From positions 558,001 through 622,000 of the forward strand of contig JADJCA010000002.1 in the NCBI GenBank assembly GCA_016703425.1: a stretch of 64,000 nucleotides of DNA, read 5' to 3'. Below, one piece after another: positions 55,058 through 62,674 of the stretch. The stretch's first letter is position 1. Every line of letters begins with the position of its first letter. The notes beneath the pieces were generated by a model. That model saw nothing but the letters and a program-made list of their open reading frames with translations. It did no database searches and was not told the DNA's origin. This DNA is from Myxococcales bacterium. GTDB taxonomy: Bacteria; Myxococcota_A; Polyangia; Polyangiales; Polyangiaceae. The position numbers and the translations under genes were made by a program.

Positions 55058-57094
55058 ATGAGCAAAGAACACAAAGAGAAAGACTCGAGCCACGCGAAGG
55101 CGGCGCACTCGTCGGCTCCCGGCGGCATGGGAACGGGCGTAGCCGTCGTCGGCTTCGTCCTGTGCTTCGTGAGCGGCGCCGGCATCATGAGCGCTTACGA
55201 TTCGTACCGCTTCAAGAAGGGCGACATCAGCGCGGACAACAGCAGCGGCGGAAGCGACAAGGGCGGCGGCGCGCCGGGCTCGTGGAGCGACAACGACTCG
55301 CCGATCCCCATCGACAGCAAGGACCCCATGTGGGGCAACCGCAACGCGCCCGTCACCGTCGTGGAGTTCTCAGACTTCGAGTGTCCGTTCTGCTCACGCG
55401 GCGCGAGCACGGTCGATCAGGTCAAGAAGACCTACGGCCCCGACAAGGTCCGCGTCGTTTGGAAGAACGAGCCTCTCTCTTTCCACCCGAACGCGAAGCC
55501 GGCAGCGGAAGCAGCCCTCGGGGCCTTCGCGCTCAAGGGCCCCGACGCGTTCTGGAAGTTCCACGACGAAGCCTTCAAGAACCAGAAGGCCCTGACCGCC
55601 GACAATTTCGAGAAGTGGGCCGTCGCCGCTGGCGTCGACCTCGCGAAGTTCAAGGCCGGCATGGCGGCGAAGAAGTGGGCCGCGAAGGTCGACGCCGATC
55701 ACGAAATCGCCAAGAAGGCGGGCGTCAACGGTACACCGGCGTTCTTCATCAACGGCGTCCTGCTGTCGGGCGCCCAGCCCTTCGACAAGTTCAAGGAGGT
55801 CATCGACAAGGAGCTTCAGAAGGCTCAAGCGAAGATCGCCGCAGGCACTCCCAAGGACAAGGTGTACGTCGCCATGTCCACGGAGAACAAGAAGAACGCG
55901 CCCGCTCCCAAGGAAGAGGAAGAGGGCGAGAAGGAAGACACGACCACGGTCTTCAAGGTGCCCGTCGGCAAGAGCCCCGTGTGGGGCAACGACAAGGCCC
56001 TCGTGACCATCGTCGAGTTTTCCGAATACCAGTGCCCCTTCTGCAAGCGCGTCGGTCCGACGACCAAGCAGATCAAGGAGACCTACGGTCCCGACAAGGT
56101 TCGCATCGTGTGGAAGGATCAGCCACTCGGCTTCCACCCGCGCGCCGAACCCGCTGCCGAGTTCGCCCGCGAGGCCCGCGCTCAAAAGGGCGACAAGGGC
56201 TTCTGGGACGCGCACGACAAGCTCTTCGAGTCGCAACCGAAGCTCGAGGACTCGGACTTCGACACCATCGCGAAGGACCTCGGCCTGAACGGCGACAAGG
56301 TCAAAGACGCCATCAAGTCCAAGAAGTACGCGAAGGAAATCGCGGCCGACATGGAGCTCGCCGACGACGTCCAGGCGTCCGGTACGCCCCACTTCTTCGT
56401 CAACGGCCGCCGCCTCGTCGGCGCGCAGCCTTTTGAGAAGTTCAAGAAGATCATCGACGAAGAGATCACGAAGGCGCAGGCCATGATCGCCAAAGGCACC
56501 AAGCCCGAGGCCGTCTACGAGGAGCTCATCAAGAACGGCAAGGGCGCGCCCGAGCCGGAGAAGAAGACCCTCGCGCTGCCGACGAGCGGCCCCTCGAAGG
56601 GTCCCGCGAGCGCCAAGGTCACGATGCAGATCATCAGCGACTTCCAGTGCCCCTTCTGCTCGCGGGCCGAGGACACGGTCGCCGAGGTCGTGAAGAACTA
56701 CGGGGACAAGATCCGCGTCGTTTGGCGCGACCTTCCGCTCGACTTCCACGCCGACGCGCCGCTCGCGGCGCAAGCCGCGCGTGAAGCCTTCAAGCAGAAG
56801 GGCTCCGACGGCTTCTGGAAGATGCACGACCTGCTCTTCAAGAATCAAAAGGAGATCAAGCGCGAGTCGCTGGAGAAGTACGCCGGCGAAATCGGCCTCG
56901 ACATGGGCAAGTTCAAGGCCGCCCTCGACAACCAGACGCACAAGGCCGTGGTCGATGCCGACAAGAAGGCCGCTCAGGACGCCGGCATCCAGGGCACGCA
57001 GGGCTTCATCATCAACGGGTACTTCATCAACGGCGCGCAGCCGTACCCGAAGTTCAAGAAGGTGATCGACCGCGCGTTGGCGGAAGCGAAGTAA
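55058..57094 (+). CDS. Triple DsbA-like thiol oxidoreductase, membrane-anchored
   Basis: A 678-residue protein started at ATG 55058 with AAAGGA 12 bases upstream. A membrane helix (26-46) places three tandem DsbA-like thioredoxin domains in the periplasm. Their active sites are CPFC at 109-112, 326-329 and 531-534, each after FSDFE/FSEYQ/ISDFQ. Linkers are charged and partly Glu-rich (286-293). The cis-Pro loop reads GTPAFFING in domain 1 and GTPHFFVNG in domain 2, but GTQGFIING in domain 3, so the cis-Pro (position 648) is Gln. DsbA-type domains introduce or shuffle disulfides in exported proteins. A second protein with the same layout runs off the right end. Single domains are the norm, so the triple form is unusual. 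Confidence 0.9.
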   Translation: MSKEHKEKDSSHAKAAHSSAPGGMGTGVAVVGFVLCFVSGAGIMSAYDSYRFKKGDISADNSSGGSDKGGGAPGSWSDNDSPIPIDSKDPMWGNRNAPVTVVEFSDFECPFCSRGASTVDQVKKTYGPDKVRVVWKNEPLSFHPNAKPAAEAALGAFALKGPDAFWKFHDEAFKNQKALTADNFEKWAVAAGVDLAKFKAGMAAKKWAAKVDADHEIAKKAGVNGTPAFFINGVLLSGAQPFDKFKEVIDKELQKAQAKIAAGTPKDKVYVAMSTENKKNAPAPKEEEEGEKEDTTTVFKVPVGKSPVWGNDKALVTIVEFSEYQCPFCKRVGPTTKQIKETYGPDKVRIVWKDQPLGFHPRAEPAAEFAREARAQKGDKGFWDAHDKLFESQPKLEDSDFDTIAKDLGLNGDKVKDAIKSKKYAKEIAADMELADDVQASGTPHFFVNGRRLVGAQPFEKFKKIIDEEITKAQAMIAKGTKPEAVYEELIKNGKGAPEPEKKTLALPTSGPSKGPASAKVTMQIISDFQCPFCSRAEDTVAEVVKNYGDKIRVVWRDLPLDFHADAPLAAQAAREAFKQKGSDGFWKMHDLLFKNQKEIKRESLEKYAGEIGLDMGKFKAALDNQTHKAVVDADKKAAQDAGIQGTQGFIINGYFINGAQPYPKFKKVIDRALAEAK

Positions 57095-57123
57095 CGACAG
57101 CCCTCCGGGGTTGGCCGTTTAGG

Positions 57124-57166
57124 AAGGCCCGTGGGTTCGCCCGCGGGCCTTTCGCCTTTTGTTTTG
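57124..57166 (+). terminator. Terminator after the triple DsbA gene
   Basis: A 12-bp stem AAGGCCCGTGGG / CCCGCGGGCCTT with a TTCG tetraloop and one wobble pair, then CGCCTTTTGTTTT. It lies 30 bp after the stop codon. A strong intrinsic terminator. Confidence 0.85.
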
Positions 57167-57357
57167 GTGGCGTTCGGCCTGCCCGCCCACATCCGCCCCA
57201 GGGGCAACACGTGCTGCGGGTTGCCTCAATCGCCGGCCGAATGGCCAGGACGCCGGTTAGCTGCCACCACACGTTTCACTATCGTGCGAGAATTCCAAGG
57301 CGCACGTCACGGCACATCTAGTGCAGCAGCCGGCAGCGAAGGGGGACACGAAACGAA

Positions 57358-58303
57358 ATGGGAACCGGATGGTCTCGCAAACTCGCAGCACTCGCCACGG
57401 CCGCCGCGGTCGTAGGGTCGGTCTCGGCGTCGGCATCGAAGGAGGGGGACGGCGACGCGCCGCGAGGACGAAACGGCAAGGGTGGCGACGGTGCCGGCTT
57501 CGATGGACAGATCCAGGTGCCTTCGGCCTTTGCGCGCGGGTCTGCCTTCCTCCTTATCGGGGACGAGGACTGCCGCATGCTCTACCCACGCTGGGTCGGA
57601 ATGGCAGAAGACACGCGCGACGTCGAGGAGCGAGCCAGTGGCGTCGAGACGTCGAGGTTTCCCATCGCGTGCGCGCAAAGTAACGGCCAGGTGATCTGCA
57701 AGATTTTTATCGACGGCTTCACGCTGGCGTTCAGGGCTGCGGTCAAGACGGACACCGCCAAGGAGCTCTCCTTCGGCACCGCGGGGGGCTACATCGATAC
57801 GGTCATCGATCTGAAGGAGCGCACCGCGACGTTCAAGCAGACCGCCCCGAGCGGCCGGTCGACGGTCTGCAAGGCCTCCTACAAGAGCCGCGAAGACGCG
57901 ACCGAGGATGTTGCGAAGCTCGACCCAGCGCCGAACGCCGGACTGCCGGCGAAGAACCGCCCCAATGGCATGAGCAGCGGCGGCGATCGGCTCACCTGCA
58001 TGAGCCGCCACGCCTCGCGCGCTCCGAAGGACCCGTTGACGGAGCGCCGAGCGCCGATTTGCTCGCCGTGCAAGGACACGTGCTTCTTCAGGGGCGAGGA
58101 CTGCAAGGCGGGCGTCTGCGTCGTAACGGAGGCCGCGATCGCACGGGACTGGGCCGACTCCCCCTCGGCGTCAGGGTCGACGAACGGCGGCGGGCAAAAA
58201 GAAGCGCGGAAAGCGGCTCGGCCAAAGCTGCAAGACAACGTCCGAGTGCGAAGAAGGCCGCGTTTGTTCGCAGCGGACAGCGCGGCTACGCACCTGCCAA
58301 TAG
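57358..58303 (+). CDS. Exported protein with C-terminal Cys motif, frame broken near 58195
   Basis: The frame from ATG 57358 has a signal peptide (MGTGWSRKLAALATAAAVV) and a domain of unknown type with DEDCRMLYPRW, ACAQSNGQVICKIFIDGF, then a Cys cluster CSPCKDTCFFRGEDCKAGVC. Read straight on, it ends at 58356 in Arg-rich, unconvincing sequence. Adding one base of shift at the GGGC-AAAAA run (58192-58200) gives KKKRGKRLGQSC and then a typical Cys motif (CKTTSECEEGRVCSQ) with a stop at 58301-58303. That stop also clears the next start at 58353. I therefore give the corrected end. Function unknown; probably cell-surface. Confidence 0.65.
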
Positions 58304-58352
58304 GCGACGGCAAACCGTCGACAGGCGCAGCAATCGCGGCTAGACGGTCGGC

Positions 58353-58721
58353 GTGAGCGCGACTCGAACCGTCGTCGAAGCCCTCTTGACGCTCCTCGTG
58401 GTCGCCGTCGCGGTCTTTGCCGCGCTGGCGCTCGCTCGGCGTGCGGGCGTGGGCCGGGGCTTCGGCGCCGCCGAGCTGGTGGGCCACCTTCCGCTCGAGG
58501 CGCGCCGGGCCATCTACCTCGTGAAAGTGGGAGGCCGAGTGCTCGTCGTCGGAGCGTCGGAAGCGGGGCTCGCCAAACTGGGCGAGGTCGACGGAGATCT
58601 CGTCGCGACACCTACGCCGCGCCCGAAGACCTTCGGCGACGCGCTGGCGCAGATCCTCGCGGCGCGCGGTCCCAAGGCAAAGGACGGCGAACGCGACCGC
58701 GAGCACCAGGTCGAGCCGTGA
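58353..58721 (+). CDS. FliO-like export apparatus protein
   Basis: A 122-residue protein from GTG 58353. One N-terminal membrane helix (about 10-30) is followed by a small cytoplasmic domain with LPLEARRAIYLVKVGGRVLVVGASEAGLAKLGEV, the FliO/SctS-associated pattern. FliO helps assemble the FliP ring of flagellar and related type III export systems. It overlaps the fliP-like gene by four bases (GTGA 58718-58721), the usual order fliO-fliP. Confidence 0.75.
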   Translation: MSATRTVVEALLTLLVVAVAVFAALALARRAGVGRGFGAAELVGHLPLEARRAIYLVKVGGRVLVVGASEAGLAKLGEVDGDLVATPTPRPKTFGDALAQILAARGPKAKDGERDREHQVEP

Positions 58722-59446
58722 AGCGCGCTCTCTCGTCGCTCGCGCTCTTGGCAACGCTACTCCTCTGCAGCGTCGCGGCTGCGGCGCCACGCGAAGGCGC
58801 GGACGGCGATGTACTCGGTCGCCCTCTCGGCTTGGTGGTGGCCCTCGCCATGGTGTCGCTCCTCCCCTTCGCGTTCATGAGCGTCACCGCCTTCGTGAAG
58901 GTGTCCACGGTCCTTCAGATTTCGAAGAGCGCCCTCGGCGCCCAATCGGTCCCGTCGAACATGGTGGTGATGGCGCTCGCCGCCTCCTTGACCGTCCTCG
59001 CGATGATGCCGACGGCCGACAAGATCATCGCGCGTGCAGCGCCGCTCGTCGCAAAGGAGAAGATCGAGACACTCGCGCTCCTTCAAGGAGGCTTCGAAGC
59101 GGTCCGCGAACCTCTTCGCGAGTTCTTGTCGAAACACGCGAGCCCCCAGGAGAAGGCCCGCTTCGTCTCGCTCGTCGAGCGGCAGCGCGGACAAGCGACG
59201 GCCACGGACCTCTCGGTCCTCGTACCAGCCTTCTTGGTCACGGAGCTAACCGAGGCCTTCGCCATCGGATTTCTCATCTACCTGCCGTTCCTCGTCATCG
59301 AGATCGTCGTCACCAACGTGCTCCTCGCGCTCGGCATGCAGATGCTCAATCCGACGCAGGTGAGCCTGCCGTTCAAGTTGCTCCTCTTTGTGGCCGTCGA
59401 CGGCTGGGGTCTCTTGGCGCAAGCGCTCGTCGACTCGTACCGCTGA
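58718..59446 (+). CDS. FliP/SctR type III export membrane protein
   Basis: A 242-residue protein with a signal peptide and four membrane helices. The signature region reads LPFAFMSVTAFVKVSTVLQISKSALGAQSVPSN, close to SctR/FliP; its T-A-F-V-K-V-S wording is nearer to SctR of injectisomes. The second signature is LVPAFLVTELTEAFAIGFLIYLPFLVIEIV with the following GMQMLNPTQVSLPFKLLLFVAVDGW. FliP forms the core of the export gate with FliQ, FliR and FlhB. None of those genes is nearby: the next plus-strand gene is an unrelated lipoprotein 196 bp on. So the pair stands alone here; the rest may be elsewhere on the genome. Confidence 0.88.
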   Translation: MKRALSSLALLATLLLCSVAAAAPREGADGDVLGRPLGLVVALAMVSLLPFAFMSVTAFVKVSTVLQISKSALGAQSVPSNMVVMALAASLTVLAMMPTADKIIARAAPLVAKEKIETLALLQGGFEAVREPLREFLSKHASPQEKARFVSLVERQRGQATATDLSVLVPAFLVTELTEAFAIGFLIYLPFLVIEIVVTNVLLALGMQMLNPTQVSLPFKLLLFVAVDGWGLLAQALVDSYR

Positions 59447-59642
59447 GACTTTGTCGGCGGAAGGGCGCCTTCGCGGGGCGGATCCGATGCCCTCCACCCG
59501 AGCCTTCGGCGCACCGCACAGCGGCTGTCGCCGACTGGGCCTTTATCCGCGGCCCCTCGGGATTTCCCGGCAAATTGCGACCCCTCACCGCCGGGCCTTC
59601 ACGGCATGCGCGATGCACACATGGTGACCCAGGAGCCTACCC

Positions 59643-60776
59643 ATGAAATTCGACCGCGCCGCCTTCCTCACACTTGCCACCGCCCTCTCTGCTGTCGCCT
59701 GCAGCGCCGGATCGGCCGAAGAAGAAGCAACGGCCGACGAGCTCAACGGCGCGGCTTGTGTGGACGCGACCAAGGACAAGCTCGAGGCCGATGTCGCTGC
59801 CGGCAGCGCCTATCCCGTCCTCGAGGGCTGCTACAACGCCGGCGAGACCTGGGGCCAGTGCGACGCCTGGGTAAACCACTTCGAGACCGGAACCGCTCGC
59901 GCCGCGCTCGAGCTCAAGCTCAACGGCAAAGACGCCTACGACGCCGGCTACGAGGCCCTGCGCTCGAGCTGCCAGCGGGATGCACGCAGCGAGTCGCAGA
60001 TCGCGTCGACCTGCAAGGCCATCGTGAAGATGCAAGTGGCCTCGGGCGTCGATATCTGGGGCCACGCTGGAGGCGTCGAGGCCCGCGACCCGGAGAAGGA
60101 AGCGAAGCTCACGACGGAGTGCGTCTCGCTGCTCCGCGGCATCCGGCAGGAGAGCCGCGCAGTCATTCGCGCCTGCGTCAAGAAGGACCCGAGCTACGGC
60201 GTCTACTCGTGCGTCGAGGGGATGGGCTTCGACACGACCAAGGCGAAGTGCATCGACTCGGCGACTGCGAGTTCCGGCAACCGCACCTTTGACTGCGCGG
60301 GCCTCGGCGGAGCGAGCTGCGAAGCCGTCAAGGCGCTCTTCACGCCGGCCACCGCTGAGAACGTGCTCGGCTGCCTCGAGGAGACCGTCATCATTCGCGC
60401 CGAGTCAGGCGGCACGACGGACATCGCCAAGGAGCACGCGGCGTGTGTCTCCTTCAACCTGAAGCGCTCTTGCTCCAAGCCGGAAGCGGCGGCGACCTGC
60501 GAAGAGATTACGACAGCGCTCAAGGCCGCGGACGCGAAGCTCACGGACAAGGGTCACATCAACGCCGGCGGCGCGTTCACCAAGATGTGCGGCAAGATGC
60601 TCTCGGGCCTCAACGAGGACGGGCGCTTCGCGGTCAAGGGCTGCCTTGTCGCCGGCGCCGCCAAGGTCGTCAAGTCGAAGCTGACCATCGACCAGTGCGC
60701 CGCCTCGGTGCGTGCCGACGACGGTTCGGGGCCCCCGCCGGGCGCGATGGGCCTGCCCATTCGCCCAACGAACTGA
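59643..60776 (+). CDS. Cys-rich exported lipoprotein
   Basis: A 377-residue lipoprotein (lipobox LSAVAC) with AGGAG ten bases before ATG 59643. Two helical, Cys-containing halves show related spacing (GCYNAGETWGQCDAW; SCQRDARS-SQIASTCKAIV; CVSLLRGIRQESRAVIRACVKKD, and later GCLEETVIIRAES; CVSFNLKRSC; MCGKMLSGLNEDGRFAVKGCLV). An ancient duplication is likely. About 16 Cys imply many disulfides. Family unknown. Followed by a terminator. Confidence 0.75.
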   Translation: MKFDRAAFLTLATALSAVACSAGSAEEEATADELNGAACVDATKDKLEADVAAGSAYPVLEGCYNAGETWGQCDAWVNHFETGTARAALELKLNGKDAYDAGYEALRSSCQRDARSESQIASTCKAIVKMQVASGVDIWGHAGGVEARDPEKEAKLTTECVSLLRGIRQESRAVIRACVKKDPSYGVYSCVEGMGFDTTKAKCIDSATASSGNRTFDCAGLGGASCEAVKALFTPATAENVLGCLEETVIIRAESGGTTDIAKEHAACVSFNLKRSCSKPEAAATCEEITTALKAADAKLTDKGHINAGGAFTKMCGKMLSGLNEDGRFAVKGCLVAGAAKVVKSKLTIDQCAASVRADDGSGPPPGAMGLPIRPTN

Positions 60777-60800
60777 AACCCGAAAGGCCCGCGGACTGGG

Positions 60801-60828
60801 AAGGCCTGTCGCTTTCGCGACGGGCCTT
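60801..60828 (+). terminator. Terminator after the Cys-rich lipoprotein
   Basis: A 12-bp stem AAGGCCTGTCGC / GCGACGGGCCTT with loop TTTC and one wobble pair. It is followed only by CGCGCATTT, so a weaker tail than the one at 57124. It separates the lipoprotein from lysC. Confidence 0.7.
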
Positions 60829-60876
60829 CGCGCATTTCCGGCCATCCCTTGACGGGACCGGGCAACCCAACGTTAC

Positions 60877-62130
60877 ATGCGTGGAGCCGTGGTCATCGTC
60901 CAGAAATTCGGTGGCACTTCCGTGGGTTCGCTCGAGCGCATGCGGGGCGTCGCGCGACGAGCGCTTCGCGCGCAGGCGGAGGGCCACAGCGTGGTCGTCA
61001 TCGTGAGCGCCATGAGCGGCGAGACCAACCGTCTCCTCGCCATGGCCCACGAGATCACCAAGGTCCCCGACCCGCGCGAGATGGACGCCATCGCCGCCAC
61101 CGGCGAGCAGGTGTCGGCGGCGCTCGTCGCCATGTCGATTCAAGCGGAAGGCGGCAAGGCCCGCTCACTCTTGGGCCACCAGGTGAAGATCCTCACCGAC
61201 GACGCGTTCACCAAGGCCCGCATCAAGACCATCGAGGGCTCGCGGATCGCGGCCACCATCAAGAGCGGCGAGATCGCGGTCGTCGCTGGCTTTCAAGGAA
61301 TGAACGAAGCCGGTGACATCACCACGCTCGGACGCGGCGGCTCGGATACGAGCGCCGTCGCCGTCGCGGCGGCCATCGGCGCCGACGCCTGCGAGATCTT
61401 CACGGACGTCGACGGCGTCTACACGACCGATCCAAACGTGTGCCCCTCGGCGCGAAAGATCCCGCGAATCTCCTACGAAGAGATGCTTGAGCTCGCGTCA
61501 CTCGGCGCGAAGGTGCTCCAGATACGCAGCGTAGAGATCGCGATGAAGTACGGCGTTCCGGTGCACGTGCGGAGCTCTTTCAACGACAGCGAAGGAACAT
61601 GGGTCGTGAGCGAAGATCGATCTCTCGAAGAAGTCACCGTGGCCGGCGTGGCCTACGACAAGAACGAAGCGCGCGTGCACATCGTCGGTGCCCCGGACAA
61701 ACCCGGCGTCGTGGCCGACATGTTCGGCGCGCTGGCAGACAAGAACGTCTCCGTCGACATGATCATCCAGAGCGCACAAAGCGAGAGCGGCCGCGCCGAC
61801 GTGACCTTCACGGTAGCGAAGACCGACCTCGCGCGCGCAAAGCCCTACGTCGCTGAGATCGCCGACAAGCTCGGCGCCCGCGAAGTCCGCTACGACGAGG
61901 ACGTCGTCAAGGTTTCGATCGTCGGTCTCGGCATGCGATCTCACGCCGGCGTCGCGGCCAAGATGTTCCGACTCCTCGCCGACGAGGGCATCAACATTCA
62001 GGCCATCTCGACCAGCGAGATCAAGGTCTCGTGCCTCGTGGCTGCAAAATACACAGAACTAGCCGTCCGGGTCCTGCACGACGGCTTTGGATTGGATCGC
62101 CCAGCAGCCGCCGCTACCAGCCCCAAATGA
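60877..62130 (+). CDS. lysC: Aspartate kinase
   Basis: A 417-residue enzyme that phosphorylates aspartate, the first step to lysine, threonine and methionine. The kinase domain (1-250) has VQKFGGTSVGS, VVSAMSGETN, TTLGRGGSDTSAVA and FTDVDGVYTTDP. Two C-terminal ACT domains (about 265-400; VHIVGAPDKPGVVADMFGAL and VSIVGLGMRSHAGVAAKMF) bind feedback amino acids. Size and ACT order match the single-chain LysC type. The upstream start ATG 60877 has no good ribosome site; GTG 60889 is possible. Convergent with, and overlapping by 17 bp, the barrel gene. Also a precursor route to homocysteine for metH. Confidence 0.95.
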   Translation: MRGAVVIVQKFGGTSVGSLERMRGVARRALRAQAEGHSVVVIVSAMSGETNRLLAMAHEITKVPDPREMDAIAATGEQVSAALVAMSIQAEGGKARSLLGHQVKILTDDAFTKARIKTIEGSRIAATIKSGEIAVVAGFQGMNEAGDITTLGRGGSDTSAVAVAAAIGADACEIFTDVDGVYTTDPNVCPSARKIPRISYEEMLELASLGAKVLQIRSVEIAMKYGVPVHVRSSFNDSEGTWVVSEDRSLEEVTVAGVAYDKNEARVHIVGAPDKPGVVADMFGALADKNVSVDMIIQSAQSESGRADVTFTVAKTDLARAKPYVAEIADKLGAREVRYDEDVVKVSIVGLGMRSHAGVAAKMFRLLADEGINIQAISTSEIKVSCLVAAKYTELAVRVLHDGFGLDRPAAAATSPK

Positions 62131-62674
62131 ACTCGCCCCTGAGCAACGCCTCGGTGTAGCTCGGGTAGGTGGAGAAGTCCGTCAAGAGGAAGTGCTGACG
62201 GACGCCGGCGCCGACGGCGAAGGAGCGCGTGGCTTGAAAATCGAGGCCAGCGGCGAGCGCTCCCCCAAACGAGAGCTTGGTCTTGTCGAGCGATCCGCCC
62301 TCGAGCACGTAGCCTTTGCCCAAGAGCCCCACGTAGGGCACCCACTGGAGCACGTCGAGCACGTAGCCCACGCCGGCGCCGGCGTGGGCGAGCGACTGCG
62401 GGCGCGTCGCGGGGATGCTCCCGCCCTTGTCTTCTCCCAGTGCGACGACGGCGTAGCCGCCTTCGACCATCAGGTTGAACGCGTCGGAGAGACCGTACGC
62501 GTAATGCAGCGTTCCGCCACCACCCACGCTCGTCGTCGATTTGTCGTCGATGGACAAGATCGAAAGGCCACCGGCAGCTCCCACGTGGTGCTGTCGCTCG
62601 ACGGCGCCGGCGTCGCGCTCAAGGGCCACGATGAAGAGCGCTCCGAGGAGCCCCAGCAGGCTTCTCGCACGCAT
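62114..62674 (-). CDS. Outer-membrane beta-barrel-like protein
   Basis: A 186-residue protein from ATG 62674 with a signal peptide (MRARSLLGLLGALFIVALERDAGA). The mature part alternates as in an eight-stranded barrel (GGGGTLHYAYGLSDAFNLMVEGGYAVVAL, GAGVGYVLDVLQWVPYVGLLGKG, LAAGLDFQATRSFAVGAGVRQHF in separate strands) and ends in the aromatic EFIWGW expected of barrels. The start ATG overlaps the stop of the multi-DsbA gene (ATGA, 62674-62677 region), so it is coupled to it. The thiol enzyme and this barrel may be made together. Its partner or pore role is unknown. Confidence 0.8.
   Translation of the reverse strand: MRARSLLGLLGALFIVALERDAGAVERQHHVGAAGGLSILSIDDKSTTSVGGGGTLHYAYGLSDAFNLMVEGGYAVVALGEDKGGSIPATRPQSLAHAGAGVGYVLDVLQWVPYVGLLGKGYVLEGGSLDKTKLSFGGALAAGLDFQATRSFAVGAGVRQHFLLTDFSTYPSYTEALLRGEFIWGW

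Noticed and set aside
58190..58210. Programmed ribosomal frameshift at the C-AAAAA-G stretch
   Set aside because: A minus-one slip on a slippery heptamer would not give the needed frame (a plus-one step is required), and no stimulatory stop is at the site. A one-base sequence error is simpler.
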